DNA of 45,724 nt from Deltaproteobacteria bacterium. GTDB lineage: Bacteria > Desulfobacterota > Binatia > Binatales > Binataceae. Shown one piece after another: positions 15,786 to 25,424 of this stretch. The notes below the pieces were generated by a model, which was not told where the DNA came from, made no database searches, and saw only the letters and a list, made by a program, of their open reading frames with translations. Within the stretch, counting starts at the first letter, position 1. Each line of letters opens with the position of its first letter. The DNA is taken from contig JAFAHS010000036.1 of assembly GCA_019237115.1 (NCBI GenBank), forward strand, positions 1-45,724. The letters run 5' to 3'. Both the position numbers and the translations under genes were made by a program.

Positions 15786-16586
15786 ATGGCTATGTTGCTT
15801 AAAGACAAAGTCGCTCTGATTACGGGTGCTGGTTCGGGGATCGGGCGGGCAAGTGCGATTCGCTTTGCCCAGGAGGGCGCCAAAGTGGTCGCAGCTGATC
15901 TGCGGCCCGAATCGGCAGCCAACACCGCTTCGGAAATCGGCAACGCCGGCGGCACTGCGAAATCGCTGGCGGTCGATGTCCGCAACGGTACCGAGGTGGA
16001 GCGGATGGTCAACGAGACCATGCGCGCGTTCGGCCGTATCGACATCCTGTTCAACAACGCCGGGGTTTTTGTTCCCAAGAACGTGGTGGAGACCACCGAG
16101 GAGGAGTGGGATTGGGTGGTCGACGTCTGCCTCAAGGGTGTGTTCTTTGGCTGCAAGTACGCGATTCCGCACATGATCAAAGGCGGCGGCGGTGTAATCA
16201 TCAACACCGCCAGCGGCGCGGGAATCGAGGGAGTGCCGCGCCTGGGCGCGTACCAGGCCGCCAAGGGTGGTGTGGTGATCATGTCGAAGGGGATCGCGCT
16301 GGACTTCGCGCGCGACAAGATTCGCTGCGTTTCGATCTGTCCCGGTGTAATCGAGACGCCGATCGCGGAGAACTGCAATCAGATTCCCGCGGGCGCCTCA
16401 CCCGCCATGTGGTCGCGCAGCGGCATGATGCACCCACTCGGCCGCAACGGGAAGCCCGAAGAAGTGGCCGCGCTGGCGGCCTTTCTGGCCTCGGAGCAGG
16501 CCGGGTTCATCACCGGAGTCGCGGTACCGATAGACGGGGGCTTCAACGCCGGCGCGTGGTTTCCCCCCGAGCTGAGGAATTCCTAG
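15786..16586 (+). CDS. short-chain dehydrogenase/reductase (classical SDR)
   Basis: A 266-residue NAD(P)-dependent oxidoreductase. VALITGAGSGIGRASAIRFA is the TGxxxGIG cofactor motif, ADLRPES after the second strand has Asp, favouring NAD(H), ILFNNAG is the NNAG motif, NTASGAG holds the catalytic Ser, and YQAAKGG the Tyr and Lys. It ends VAVPIDGGFNAG, the normal SDR tail. The substrate is unknown. The start at 15786 follows TGAGGG; a second in-frame ATG is 6 bp later. A strong bidirectional terminator follows. Confidence 0.92.
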   Translation: MAMLLKDKVALITGAGSGIGRASAIRFAQEGAKVVAADLRPESAANTASEIGNAGGTAKSLAVDVRNGTEVERMVNETMRAFGRIDILFNNAGVFVPKNVVETTEEEWDWVVDVCLKGVFFGCKYAIPHMIKGGGGVIINTASGAGIEGVPRLGAYQAAKGGVVIMSKGIALDFARDKIRCVSICPGVIETPIAENCNQIPAGASPAMWSRSGMMHPLGRNGKPEEVAALAAFLASEQAGFITGVAVPIDGGFNAGAWFPPELRNS

Positions 16587-16606
16587 TTGGGGGCGGGTCG
16601 CTGAAT

Positions 16607-16647
16607 AAAACGGCCGGAAGCCCGCTGGCGGAGCTCCGGCCGTTTTT
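16607..16647. terminator. bidirectional intrinsic terminator
   Basis: AAAACGGCCGGA (16607-16618) pairs with TCCGGCCGTTTT (16635-16646), a 12-bp stem with a 16-nt loop, flanked by A-run and T-run. It lies between the convergent SDR gene and the periplasmic protein gene and can serve both. Confidence 0.85.
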
Positions 16648-16667
16648 CGCGAATCGGACCGTCACGT

Positions 16668-17183
16668 TTACTGGTTGGCGCTCATCTTTCCGGAATCACC
16701 AGCCAGTGGCACCATCTGCGCGATGTCGCATTGCACCATCGCGTGCAGCTTGTTGTCGATTTGAAAAAACCGCGTGGTCTTGATCTGGGAGATTACGCCG
16801 CGGAATTTCGGAATGAATTCCTTCTGGGTGTCGAGCCGGGCCTGCGCGATCGCCATGACTTCATCGAGCTTTGCCTTGGCGTCCGCATCGGTTAGGTTCT
16901 GGAATGCCTTCGCAAAAGCGCGCACCTCATCGGCGTGACGCATTTCGAGCGCGTCCATCTTGCTCTCGTACTGCTCATACAGCGGCCAAAAGCCCTGCGA
17001 TTCCTGGTCGGAAAGGGCCATCGCCTGGCCGACCAGCGCCTTGCGGTTGGCCTTGAGGGCCGCAAAATCAAGCTGCTTCTGCGACGGTGGAGCGGATTGA
17101 GCCATCGCGGGCGTGACGAGCCCGAAAGCCGCGACCACCAACGCGGCGGCCATCGACCCGATGATCGGTTTTCTAAAACCCAT
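16668..17183 (-). CDS. exported helical periplasmic protein of unknown function
   Basis: A 171-residue protein with a clear signal peptide (SMAAALVVAAFGLVTPAMAQ, cleavage after AMA) and an all-helical, charge-rich mature part: ALSDQESQGFWPLYEQYESK, ADAKAKLDEVMAIAQARL and VISQIKTTRFFQIDNKLHA. The length and helical pattern recall Spy/CpxP-like periplasmic proteins, but the LTxxQ motif is not seen, so I do not assign it. The start at 17183 has AAGGAG 7 nt upstream and is better than a TTG at 17189. It is divergent from the DUF885 gene and convergent with the SDR gene. Confidence 0.72.
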   Translation of the reverse strand: MGFRKPIIGSMAAALVVAAFGLVTPAMAQSAPPSQKQLDFAALKANRKALVGQAMALSDQESQGFWPLYEQYESKMDALEMRHADEVRAFAKAFQNLTDADAKAKLDEVMAIAQARLDTQKEFIPKFRGVISQIKTTRFFQIDNKLHAMVQCDIAQMVPLAGDSGKMSANQ

Positions 17184-17293
17184 GAGCAATCTCCTTTTGC
17201 GAACGTCGTGAAGACAGTCGCGCCGGATGCTGATTTATTCGGGGTCCAGAGTCAAGTAGCGGTACGCGCTCGTCTCGGATAGCTGAATATCTT

Positions 17294-19093
17294 ATGTATG
17301 GGTGCTCGCGCCAGCGTCCAGCCGTGAGAATGATGTCCTTGCAAGGCGGAAACGATGACCCACCCGGTAAGGGCCTGGTGGCAGTACTGATCGGCTTGCT
17401 CCTGGTAGTTGGGTTCACGGGCGGCATTTGCGCCGAGGCGCCAGCCTCGGGAGATGCGACGTTCCGCGCCGCCGTCGATCATTTCATCGAATCCGAGCTG
17501 CGGATGTTTCCCGAGCGGGCAACCCAACTGGGCGACCATCGTTTCGACACCCGCGTCGATGATTTGTCCGCACACGGCCTCGCCGCGGTGGTAGAGCACG
17601 CAACGGACTGGAAGACGAAGCTGAGTGGGTTCAACTCCAAGGCACTATCACCGGCAAACCGAGCTGATCGCGACTGGCTCATCGCGCGATGCGACGGCGA
17701 GCTTCTCGAGACGCAAGAACTGCGCACCTACCAACGCGACCCCGGGATGTATCTGCCCACCTCGGCGGTTAATTCGCTGATCAAGCGGAACTTCGCACCG
17801 CTGGAAAACCGAATGGAATCGGTCACCGAACGCGAGCGCGCGGCGCTGAAAAACTTCGACTATGCGCACGCGAACCTGCGTCCCGAACGCGTCGCGCCGG
17901 TGACCATCGATATCGACCTCGACCAGATGCCGGCGACCGTAGCGTTTTTTGAGAAGGCGGTGCCGGAAGCCTTTCGCGAGGTCCCGGACGGCCCCGGCAA
18001 GAGCGCGTTTCAGGTGGCGAATCGACAACTCGTCGAGGCGCTCGAGAAATACGGCGAGTGGCTGAAGAACGATCTTCGACCGCACGCGGCGGGCAACTAC
18101 GCGATCGGTGCGGAGGCGTACCAGCGAATGCTGGCCGATTCAGACATGGTCGATATACCACTGGATCGCCTCGAGACGGTCGGCGTCGCGGAACTCGGAC
18201 GGCTACAGGAACAATTTCGCCAGACCGCCGAAGAACTGGATCCGAAAGCGTCGCCCGCCGAAGCGGCTGCCGCGCTCGCCAAGCAGCATCCGCCTGCCGA
18301 TCAGGTGATCGCTCAGGTGAACAGCGGGCTCGCGGCGCTCCGCACCTATGTGGTCGAACACCACATCGCAACGATCCCATCGGAGGTGCCGCCAATCGTT
18401 GCGGAGACTCCGCCCTTCATGCGGGCGACGACCTTCGCCTCGATGGACTCCCCGGGTCCACTCGAGAAATCGACTGAGGCGTACTTTTACGTTACCCTGC
18501 CCGACCCTTCCTGGCCTGCGGAGAAAACCGATCAACTGCTCGCCTTCTACGCGCCGCCGACCATTTCCGACACTTCGGTACACGAGGTGTACCCGGGCCA
18601 CTATGTTCAGTTCCTGAACAATCGCCTCAACCCGGACCCGGTTCGCACCATCTATCACTCGGGGTCCAACAGCGAGGGATGGGCGCTGTACTGCGAGCAA
18701 ATGATGCTCGACCAAGGTCTTCACCGCGGCGATCCGCGCTACCGGCTCGCGCAGTTGCAGATGGCGCTGATGCGCGCGTGTCGGTACCTGGTGGGTATCC
18801 GGATGCATACGCGCGGGATGAGCGTGGATGAAGCCGCAGACTTTTTTGAAAAGAACTCCTACGAGACTCCGCACAATGCCCGGGTGGAGGCGCTGCGCGG
18901 GACGGACGACCCCGGATATCTGCGCTACCAGCTGGGAAAATTGATGATTCTGAAACTCCGCGAGGATTTGAAGAAGAAGGAAGGAGCTTCATTCGACCTA
19001 GGGCGCTTTCACAATGACTATCTGCGCCAGGGGGCGGTGCCGGTGCCGCTGATTCGGCGCGCGATGCTGGGTGAGGAGGGTTCGCTTCTGTAA
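17294..19093 (+). CDS. DUF885 family metallopeptidase-like protein, exported
   Basis: A 599-residue protein. After an N-terminal hydrophobic segment (LVAVLIGLLLVVGF, about residues 29-42) comes the DUF885 body: SELRMFPERATQLGDHRFD and DWLIARCDGELLE. The HEVYPGH motif (H430, H436) then resembles a zinc-peptidase HExxxGH site, and NSEGWALYCEQMMLD and RYLVGIRMHTRGMS follow. The family is related to M32-like peptidases; a few members are studied and most are not. It is probably a periplasmic or lipid-anchored hydrolase. The start is uncertain: ATGs at 17330 and 17333 are equally plausible and none has a good RBS. Confidence 0.87.
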   Translation: MYGCSRQRPAVRMMSLQGGNDDPPGKGLVAVLIGLLLVVGFTGGICAEAPASGDATFRAAVDHFIESELRMFPERATQLGDHRFDTRVDDLSAHGLAAVVEHATDWKTKLSGFNSKALSPANRADRDWLIARCDGELLETQELRTYQRDPGMYLPTSAVNSLIKRNFAPLENRMESVTERERAALKNFDYAHANLRPERVAPVTIDIDLDQMPATVAFFEKAVPEAFREVPDGPGKSAFQVANRQLVEALEKYGEWLKNDLRPHAAGNYAIGAEAYQRMLADSDMVDIPLDRLETVGVAELGRLQEQFRQTAEELDPKASPAEAAAALAKQHPPADQVIAQVNSGLAALRTYVVEHHIATIPSEVPPIVAETPPFMRATTFASMDSPGPLEKSTEAYFYVTLPDPSWPAEKTDQLLAFYAPPTISDTSVHEVYPGHYVQFLNNRLNPDPVRTIYHSGSNSEGWALYCEQMMLDQGLHRGDPRYRLAQLQMALMRACRYLVGIRMHTRGMSVDEAADFFEKNSYETPHNARVEALRGTDDPGYLRYQLGKLMILKLREDLKKKEGASFDLGRFHNDYLRQGAVPVPLIRRAMLGEEGSLL

Positions 19094-19249
19094 TAGGGCT
19101 GCCCACGCCCGAGCCCAACGTTCACTCGCGGCCGCTCCTCCTGCAGAACCGGGAGCGAGCCAGACCAGGGAGGCTGTTGCCGACCGGCTGATGCGAAGAC
19201 GCACCGCCACTTCCCGGCGGCCGGCGCATTTAAGCGCGAGGAACCGGCG

Positions 19250-19873
19250 CTACTTTTCCTGGGATGGTCCCGGAAGCGGAACCTTGACGCTGCGGCCGGC
19301 CAGGACCTCGTCAATCAGGCCGTATTCCACCGCCTCCGGCGCGGACATGAAGTAGTCGCGCTCGGTGTCTTTGGCGATTTGCTTTACCGGCTGGCCGCTG
19401 TGCTTGGCCAGAATCTCGTTCAGGACCTCACGCAGGCGCAGCGCTTCCTTCGCGTAGATCTCCATATCGGTTGGCGGACCTTCGAAACCGCCGGAGCCCT
19501 GGTGAATCATAATCCTGCTGTGGGGCAATCCGTAGCGGCGTCCCTTGGCTCCGGCCGCCAGAAGGACCGCGCCCATGCTGGCGGCCTGTCCGACGCAGAG
19601 TGTGGAAACCGGAGGTTTTACAAATTGCATGGTGTCGTAGATCGCAAGCCCGGCGGTGACCGAGCCGCCGGGTGAATTGATGTACATGTTTATTTCGCGC
19701 TCGGGGTCTTCAGACTCGAGGAACAAGAGCTGTGCGGTGACCAGGTTAGAGAGGTCGTCCGAGACCGGGCCGCCGAGGAAGACGATGCGGTCTTTGAGAA
19801 GGCGCGAGTAGATGTCGTAGGAACGTTCGCCGCGTCCGGTTTGCTCAACAACGTAGGGGACGAGAATACTCAT
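19250..19873 (-). CDS. clpP: ATP-dependent Clp protease proteolytic subunit ClpP
   Basis: A 207-residue serine protease that forms the two-ring ClpP chamber and degrades proteins fed by ClpX or ClpA. The catalytic triad is visible in order: [14 protein letters not shown] (S99), RIMIHQ (H124) and DTERDYFMS (D173). [20 protein letters not shown] and the N-terminal [20 protein letters not shown] are standard. No clpX or tig gene is adjacent, unlike the common tig-clpP-clpX order. It is the last gene of the leftward core operon, but the 178-bp gap after gltX leaves room for its own promoter. Confidence 0.97.
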   Translation of the reverse strand: MSILVPYVVEQTGRGERSYDIYSRLLKDRIVFLGGPVSDDLSNLVTAQLLFLESEDPEREINMYINSPGGSVTAGLAIYDTMQFVKPPVSTLCVGQAASMGAVLLAAGAKGRRYGLPHSRIMIHQGSGGFEGPPTDMEIYAKEALRLREVLNEILAKHSGQPVKQIAKDTERDYFMSAPEAVEYGLIDEVLAGRSVKVPLPGPSQEK

Positions 19874-20051
19874 GATTCGAAGGTACTCCGTGAATTCACG
19901 TCGGTCGAGGAGTGCGCTTGTTTGAACCGCGGCACGTGCGGACAGTGGTGCGTGCCTGGGGGGAGCGGGTTCCCGGCCTGCTTCAAAATTGGCTCCGCCG
20001 ACTTTCGCGTCTGTTACGCCGCCCGGCCCCGCGGCAAGTGCTCGGGGAATC

Positions 20052-21488
20052 TTATGAAATATGCGTCAGAGCCGCGCGCAGTCGGCTCACGGTGCGCGGC
20101 TTGCCGAGAACCGCGATCACCTCGTAGATACCGGGGCTTACAGTCCCGCCAGTCAAAGCTACGCGGACGGGTTGGGCCAGCTGGCCGAGTTTCATGTTGC
20201 AGCGGCCCAACACGCGCTCGAAGCTCGATGCCACCGTCTGCTCCGAGAAGGAGCCGCTGATTGCGTCGATCTGATCGGTCAGCAGGCTCAGCGGCTCTTT
20301 AATGTCCGGCCTGAGGAATTTGGCGGCTGCCTTGGGGTCAACGTCGATTTGATCCTTCAGATAGAAGCCAGCGAAGTCGACCAGCTCTACCAGGGTCTTG
20401 GCGCGCTCGCGCAGCGTCGCGACCATCTTCTGAAGCCATTCGTCATCGCCCGGAACCGTGAGTCCGCGCTGCGCGATGAACGGTCTGACCTCGGCGGAGA
20501 GCTGCGCCAGGGGCCTTTCTTTCAAGTAGTGAAAGTTGAGCCACAGGAGCTTTTCGGCATTGAAGACGCCGGGCGACTTGCCGCAGCCGGCAAAATCGAA
20601 AAACTCGACCAACTCGGACTTGGAGAAAATCTCCTGATCACCGTGCGACCATCCGAGCCGCGCCAGGTAATTGAGCACCGCCTCGGGGAAATAACCGCCC
20701 TCCCGATAGGCCCGTACGGAGGTGGCGGCGTGGCGTTTTGAGAGCGGAGCGCCGTCCGCACCGAGCACCTGCGGCATGTGGGCGAAGGCCGGCGGTGAGA
20801 ACCCGAGCGCGTACGCCATCTGCATCTGGCGGGGAGTATTGGGGACATGATCATCGCCCCGCACGACGTGGGTGATGCGAAAGTCGATGTCGTCGACGAT
20901 CGACGCAAAGTTGTAAACCGGGCTCCCGTCGGAACGAACGATGATCAAATCATCGAGGTCGGTGTTTTCGAAAACCAGCCTCCCCTTGACGAGGTCGTCG
21001 ACCACGGTCTGGCCGGCTTCGGGCATCGCGAATCTGATCGTGTAGTTGCGCCCCGCCGACCGGTCCGGGAGCGGCAAATCGCCGGGAAAATCACGCCCGC
21101 GGCACTTCCGATCGTAAATCGGCCGACGCTTCGCCTTTTCCGCGGCCTTGCGCTTGGCATCCAGCTCTTCGGCGCTGCAGTAGCACGGGTATGCTTTTCG
21201 CTCGCGCAACAGCTGCGCGGCGCATTCCAGATGGCGCGCGACCCGGTTGGTCTGGAAATATCCGGGGTCGGGCGGCCCCTCGTCCCATTCCATCGCGAGC
21301 CACTTCAGGTCGGTCAGGATCTCATTCAAGGATTCCTCGGTCGAGCGTTCGCGATCGGTGTCATCGATCCGGAGAATGAATTTGCCGCCGAGGTGCCGGG
21401 CGAACAGATAGGCGAACAAGCCCGAGCGAACGTTACCGATGTGCAGCGAGCCGGTGGGACTCGGAGCAAAGCGCGTGCGAACCGTCAC
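20052..21488 (-). CDS. gltX: glutamyl-tRNA synthetase
   Basis: A 478-residue class I aminoacyl-tRNA synthetase that charges tRNA-Glu. [20 protein letters not shown] contains the HIGH-like motif (residues 16-19), LSKRHAA is the KMSKS-like loop, and [14 protein letters not shown] is the conserved Glu/Gln synthetase motif. Length is normal. Translation starts at a GTG only 3 bp after the guaA stop, with GGGAG inside the guaA end, so the two are coupled. A cysteine pair region ([14 protein letters not shown]) lies in the zinc-binding position of bacterial GltX. Whether it is discriminating for tRNA-Glu cannot be read here. Confidence 0.96.
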   Translation of the reverse strand: MTVRTRFAPSPTGSLHIGNVRSGLFAYLFARHLGGKFILRIDDTDRERSTEESLNEILTDLKWLAMEWDEGPPDPGYFQTNRVARHLECAAQLLRERKAYPCYCSAEELDAKRKAAEKAKRRPIYDRKCRGRDFPGDLPLPDRSAGRNYTIRFAMPEAGQTVVDDLVKGRLVFENTDLDDLIIVRSDGSPVYNFASIVDDIDFRITHVVRGDDHVPNTPRQMQMAYALGFSPPAFAHMPQVLGADGAPLSKRHAATSVRAYREGGYFPEAVLNYLARLGWSHGDQEIFSKSELVEFFDFAGCGKSPGVFNAEKLLWLNFHYLKERPLAQLSAEVRPFIAQRGLTVPGDDEWLQKMVATLRERAKTLVELVDFAGFYLKDQIDVDPKAAAKFLRPDIKEPLSLLTDQIDAISGSFSEQTVASSFERVLGRCNMKLGQLAQPVRVALTGGTVSPGIYEVIAVLGKPRTVSRLRAALTHIS

Positions 21489-21491
21489 TAG

Positions 21492-23021
21492 TTACTCCCA
21501 TTCTATCGTGGCAGGTGGCTTCGAGGTGATGTCGTACACGACCCGATTGACCCCCTTGGTCTCGTTGGTAATTCGCGAGGAAAGGCGGGCCAGAAAGTCG
21601 GGCGGCAGTCGCGCCCAGTCGGCTGTCATGCCATCCTGCGATTCGACCGCGCGGACTGCGATGGTGCTTTCGTAGCTGCGCCCGTCTCCCATCACCCCCA
21701 CGGTCTTGAGGGGCAGCAGGACCGCGAAAGCCTGCCACAGCCTGGCACCGAAACCATCGCGCGAGATTTCTTCCATTACGATCGCATCGGCGCGGCGCAA
21801 TAGATCGAGTCGCTCCCGGGTCACCTCGCCGACGATGCGCACGGCGAGACCGGGGCCGGGGAATGGTTCGCGATCGACGATCTCGGACGGCAACCCGAGC
21901 TCGTGGCCGAGCGCGCGAACTTCGTCCTTGAAGAGCAGGCGCAGCGGCTCGATGAGTTCCAGCTTCATCCGCTCCGGTAGACCGCCGACATTGTGGTGGC
22001 TCTTGATGACCGCGGACGGCCCCTTGAAGGAGACCGATTCGATGACGTCTGGATAGAGCGTACCTTGCCCCAGAAATCGCGCGCCGCCGACTACCTCTTC
22101 GGACTCGAAAACATCGATAAAGGTGGCGCCGATAATCTTGCGTTTGGTCTCGGGGTCGAGCACCCCGGCAAGTCGTTCCACAAAGAGCGTGGAAGCGTCG
22201 ATAACCTTGAGGTCCACCCCGCGCTGACGGGCAAAGACTCGTTCCATGCGCTCGCGCTCGCCGGCACGCGACAATCCGGTATCAACGAAAACACATTTGA
22301 GGCGGGGGCCGATGGCGCGATAAATCAGAGCTGCCGCGACCGCGGAGTCGACGCCGCCGGAGAGCGCCATCAGCACCCGATCGGTGGCACCAACCTGCGA
22401 GCGAATCTCCGCGGTTTTAGTCTGGACAAAATTCGCCATCGTCCAGTCGCCCGCTTCGCCACAGATCTTGAGCACAAAATTGCGCAGCACCTGCGCGCCG
22501 CATGGCGTGTGAACGACTTCGGGATGGAACTGAATCGCCCGCATCCGGCCGTCGTAGGTGCGAAACGCCGCAAACGGCGAGTGACCGCTGTGAGCGATGG
22601 GCTGCAATGAATCCGGCAGCGCCTCGACCCGATCGCCGTGACTCATCCAAACCCGGTGCTCCTTCCCGGCCAGACCTTCGAACAGCGGGTCGGGCTCGTC
22701 GATTGTCAGGGTCGCGGGACCATACTCGCGAGCCCGCGAGCTGACGCTTTTGGCGCCGAGGTGTTGCGCGATGATGTAAAGGCCATAGCAGATGCCGAGC
22801 ACCGGGCACCCCAGCCGCAGCACCTCGTCGGAAATGTCCGGCGCGTCGTCGTCGTAGGTGCTCGACGGGCCGCCGGAAAGGATGATGCCGCGCGGCTTGA
22901 GCGCGCGGATTTTATCGATCGCGAAATTGTAGGGGTGAATTTCGCAATACACGTTGGCCTCGCGCACACGCCGCGCGATGAGCTGCGTGTACTGGCTGCC
23001 AAAATCCAGAATCAGGATCAT
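21492..23021 (-). CDS. guaA: GMP synthase (glutamine-hydrolysing)
   Basis: A 509-residue enzyme that converts XMP to GMP. The N-terminal class I glutamine amidotransferase begins ILILDFGSQYTQLIARRVRE and has the nucleophile in PVLGICYG (C78) and the His/Glu pair in IQFHPEVVHT. The ATP-pyrophosphatase domain starts with the P-loop LSGGVDSAVAAALI, and the C-terminal dimerisation domain ends RVVYDITSKPPATIEWE, the invariant GuaA tail. The start at 23021 follows CAAGGAAA; the frame is open to 23264 but that extension is not GuaA-like. It lies in the core operon between der (70 bp) and gltX (3 bp). Confidence 0.97.
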   Translation of the reverse strand: MILILDFGSQYTQLIARRVREANVYCEIHPYNFAIDKIRALKPRGIILSGGPSSTYDDDAPDISDEVLRLGCPVLGICYGLYIIAQHLGAKSVSSRAREYGPATLTIDEPDPLFEGLAGKEHRVWMSHGDRVEALPDSLQPIAHSGHSPFAAFRTYDGRMRAIQFHPEVVHTPCGAQVLRNFVLKICGEAGDWTMANFVQTKTAEIRSQVGATDRVLMALSGGVDSAVAAALIYRAIGPRLKCVFVDTGLSRAGERERMERVFARQRGVDLKVIDASTLFVERLAGVLDPETKRKIIGATFIDVFESEEVVGGARFLGQGTLYPDVIESVSFKGPSAVIKSHHNVGGLPERMKLELIEPLRLLFKDEVRALGHELGLPSEIVDREPFPGPGLAVRIVGEVTRERLDLLRRADAIVMEEISRDGFGARLWQAFAVLLPLKTVGVMGDGRSYESTIAVRAVESQDGMTADWARLPPDFLARLSSRITNETKGVNRVVYDITSKPPATIEWE

Positions 23022-23091
23022 TTTCCTTGACGATTTAATATAGCGGAGGGTTTCGCGCGTACGAAATCCGAGCCCCGGCGGGTTTCCACAA

Positions 23092-24531
23092 TCATCGTCG
23101 GCGCGCGCGCGCATGCGGCGTGGGGCGGATCGCGCCGCGCGGTCCCACGAAGGTGCGCCCGGTCTTGTGGAACTCCAGGCGCAAAGGCGTACCGACCAGC
23201 TTAAGGGCGCTGCGATAGCGCGTCTCCAGGAAGCGCACGTAATGCGCCGGGATATCGCGCGCAAGATTGGAGAAAAAGCGCAAGCGGGGCGGAGCGCTGC
23301 CGGTCTGGGTTACGTACATCAGGTTGAGGCGGCGGCCCGCGACCAGCGGCGGATCCATCGCGGCGACCGACTCGGCCAGAATTCGGTTGAGCAGCGCAGT
23401 TTGAAACGCCGCGCGCCACGAATCTCCCGCCCTGGTCGCCGCGGATACGATTTCGCCCACCCCGTCCCCAGTCAGCGCCGAGGTAAACACCATGGTGGCG
23501 AAGGCCAGGAACGGAAACCGCGCGTGCGCCGCGCGGACAAACCCCGGGATGGTGCGCTCCTGCCTGGCCGCCGCATCCCACTTGTTGCACACGATGACCA
23601 TCGCACGATCGCTGCTGTCGACCAGCCGCGCCAGGCGCGCGTCCTGATCGGTGATGCCTTCACTCGCATCAATAACCAGCAGCACGACGTCGGCGCGGCG
23701 AATGGTCTCGATCGCTCGCCCGACCGAGTGACGCTCCAGGTCGCCTTCGACACGGGTCGGCCGGCGAATCCCGGCCGTATCAATCAGCAGAACCTCGCGA
23801 CCATCCGCGGTAAGACGCACGTCGACCGGGTCACGTGTGGTCCCGGGCGCGGAATCGACCACCGCACGCTCGAAACCGGAGAGCCGATTGAGCAGCGACG
23901 ACTTTCCGACGTTCGGGCGTCCGATCAGCGCGAGTTTCAGGTCGGGAAGCGAGGCCGGTGCACTCGCGGCGGTCGGGAGCCGCGCGACGATCTCGTCGAG
24001 GAGCGCTTCGACGCCCAACCCGTGTGTGGCGGAGACCGGGATGAGGCCTGGTGAGCCGGTTGCGTAGAATTCACCGAGCCTGCTCTCCTGTCCGCTGGAA
24101 TCGATCTTGTTGACGACGGTGACGAGCGGGCACCCGGTTTCGCGGACCAGGGCGAACGCTTCCAGGTCGGACTCACTTAGCCCCAGGCGGCCATCGAATA
24201 CGAAGACCACGACCTCGGCAGCGCCCACCGCGGCGAGCGCCTCGGCCACGACCCGCTCGGACATCTGTTGGCGGCCGCCCAGTTCGAGACCGCCGCTGTC
24301 GATCAGGGCGAATTCGCGGCCGGCGTGGGACGCACGGGCGAAATTGAGATCCCGGGTGGTGCCCGGAATCGGGCTGGTAATGGCCCGCGCTCCCTTGACG
24401 ATGCGGTTGAAGAGCGAGGACTTCCCGGCGTTGGCGCGTCCCACCAGCACCACGGTAGGCAAGCCGGCGGCCAACACCCGCGCGGCGCGCGGTTCCCGGT
24501 CCGCGGACCTGGCGGAGCGGAGACGGCTCAT
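23092..24531 (-). CDS. der: ribosome-assembly GTPase Der (EngA)
   Basis: A 479-residue protein with two tandem GTPase domains and a C-terminal KH-like domain, acting in 50S subunit maturation. The first P-loop is GRANAGKSS (residues 31-39), slightly off the usual GRPNVGKS, with SPIPGTTRDL as switch I and NKID as G4. The second P-loop GRPNVGKSS is near residue 207, with SAPGTTRDPVD and CNKWDAA. The tail KTGRTFVGPRGAIRPTPHAR is Arg-rich. The ATG overlaps the era stop (ATGA), which indicates coupling; RBS GGAG is 9 nt upstream. Confidence 0.96.
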   Translation of the reverse strand: MSRLRSARSADREPRAARVLAAGLPTVVLVGRANAGKSSLFNRIVKGARAITSPIPGTTRDLNFARASHAGREFALIDSGGLELGGRQQMSERVVAEALAAVGAAEVVVFVFDGRLGLSESDLEAFALVRETGCPLVTVVNKIDSSGQESRLGEFYATGSPGLIPVSATHGLGVEALLDEIVARLPTAASAPASLPDLKLALIGRPNVGKSSLLNRLSGFERAVVDSAPGTTRDPVDVRLTADGREVLLIDTAGIRRPTRVEGDLERHSVGRAIETIRRADVVLLVIDASEGITDQDARLARLVDSSDRAMVIVCNKWDAAARQERTIPGFVRAAHARFPFLAFATMVFTSALTGDGVGEIVSAATRAGDSWRAAFQTALLNRILAESVAAMDPPLVAGRRLNLMYVTQTGSAPPRLRFFSNLARDIPAHYVRFLETRYRSALKLVGTPLRLEFHKTGRTFVGPRGAIRPTPHARARRR

Positions 24532-25424
24532 GTGCCGTACTCCGCGACGCGCCGTGGATCCCGGGTCCAGCCGGGTTCGACCTTGACCACCATCGTGAGG
24601 AAAACGCGGGTCTCGAAGATATTCTCGAGCTCGAGTCGCGCCGCGGTTCCGATTTGTTTCAGGGTGCGGCCGCGAGCGCCAATCAGCATGGCCTTGTGCG
24701 AATCGCGTTCAACAATGACCAGCACCGATATGCTCTTCAGCCGGCGTTCGGGCTGGTCGACAAATTTCTCCACCCGCACCGCCGTGGAAAAAGGGATTTC
24801 CTGACGCATCGCGAGAAAGATTTTCTCGCGCACCGACTCCTCCGCGATCATTCGTTCGGTCTGATCGGTATATTGGTCCTCGGGCATCAAGGCCGGACCG
24901 ACCGGAAGCATTTGCTTGATGGTCGCGATCAATTCCTCGACGTTATCCCCGCGAAGCGCGCTTACCGGGACAATCTCCGCGTCGGGAAAATCACCGTGCA
25001 GCGCTTCGATAAGCGGCAGCAGGTGGGGCCGGGGCACCAGATCGAGCTTGTTGATCACCACGATCAACCGAGCCTTCAGCGCGGCCAGCTGCTCAAGCAC
25101 TGCACGGTCCGCGGGATCGATGGATTCGCCTGCCGCGATAACCCCGAGCACCACCTGGCCCTCGGCCAGAGCGCGGCGGGCGACCTCGACCATCCTGCGG
25201 TTGAGTTCCTTGCTCGAATCGTGAATTCCCGGGGTGTCAATCAGCAACAGCTGCGCGTCCGGATCGGTGCGGATGCCGACGATGCGCCGGCGGGTGGTTT
25301 GCGGACGCGGCGTGACGATCGCGACCTTCTGGCCGACCATGCGGTTCAGCAGCGTGGACTTGCCGACGTTGGAGCGCCCGCCCAGGACCACAGACCCCGC
25401 GCGATGTTCAGGCGCGCCGGCCAC
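24528..25424 (-). CDS. era: GTPase Era
   Basis: A 298-residue GTPase that binds 16S rRNA near its 3' end in 30S assembly. The P-loop GGRSNVGKSTLLNRMVGQK, switch I PRPQTTRRRIVGI, G3 DTPGIHD and G4 NKLDLV are clear. VREKIFLAMRQEIPFSTAV leads into the KH domain with LIGARGRTLKQIGTAARLEL. The start is a GTG with a good RBS (CAGGAG, 6 nt upstream) and it overlaps the end of rnc by 17 bp. rnc and era are adjacent in many bacteria. The N-terminus is a little shorter than usual before the P-loop. Confidence 0.96.
   Translation of the reverse strand: MAGAPEHRAGSVVLGGRSNVGKSTLLNRMVGQKVAIVTPRPQTTRRRIVGIRTDPDAQLLLIDTPGIHDSSKELNRRMVEVARRALAEGQVVLGVIAAGESIDPADRAVLEQLAALKARLIVVINKLDLVPRPHLLPLIEALHGDFPDAEIVPVSALRGDNVEELIATIKQMLPVGPALMPEDQYTDQTERMIAEESVREKIFLAMRQEIPFSTAVRVEKFVDQPERRLKSISVLVIVERDSHKAMLIGARGRTLKQIGTAARLELENIFETRVFLTMVVKVEPGWTRDPRRVAEYGT

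Noticed and set aside
19874..20051. tRNA-like GGTTCAAA in the gap between gltX and clpP
   Set aside because: No acceptor stem or anticodon arm could be paired around it.
23021..23264. Upstream extension of the GMP synthase frame
   Set aside because: The added 81 residues are Arg-rich and read through the der end; the internal ATG at 23021 has a good RBS and matches the family N-terminus.
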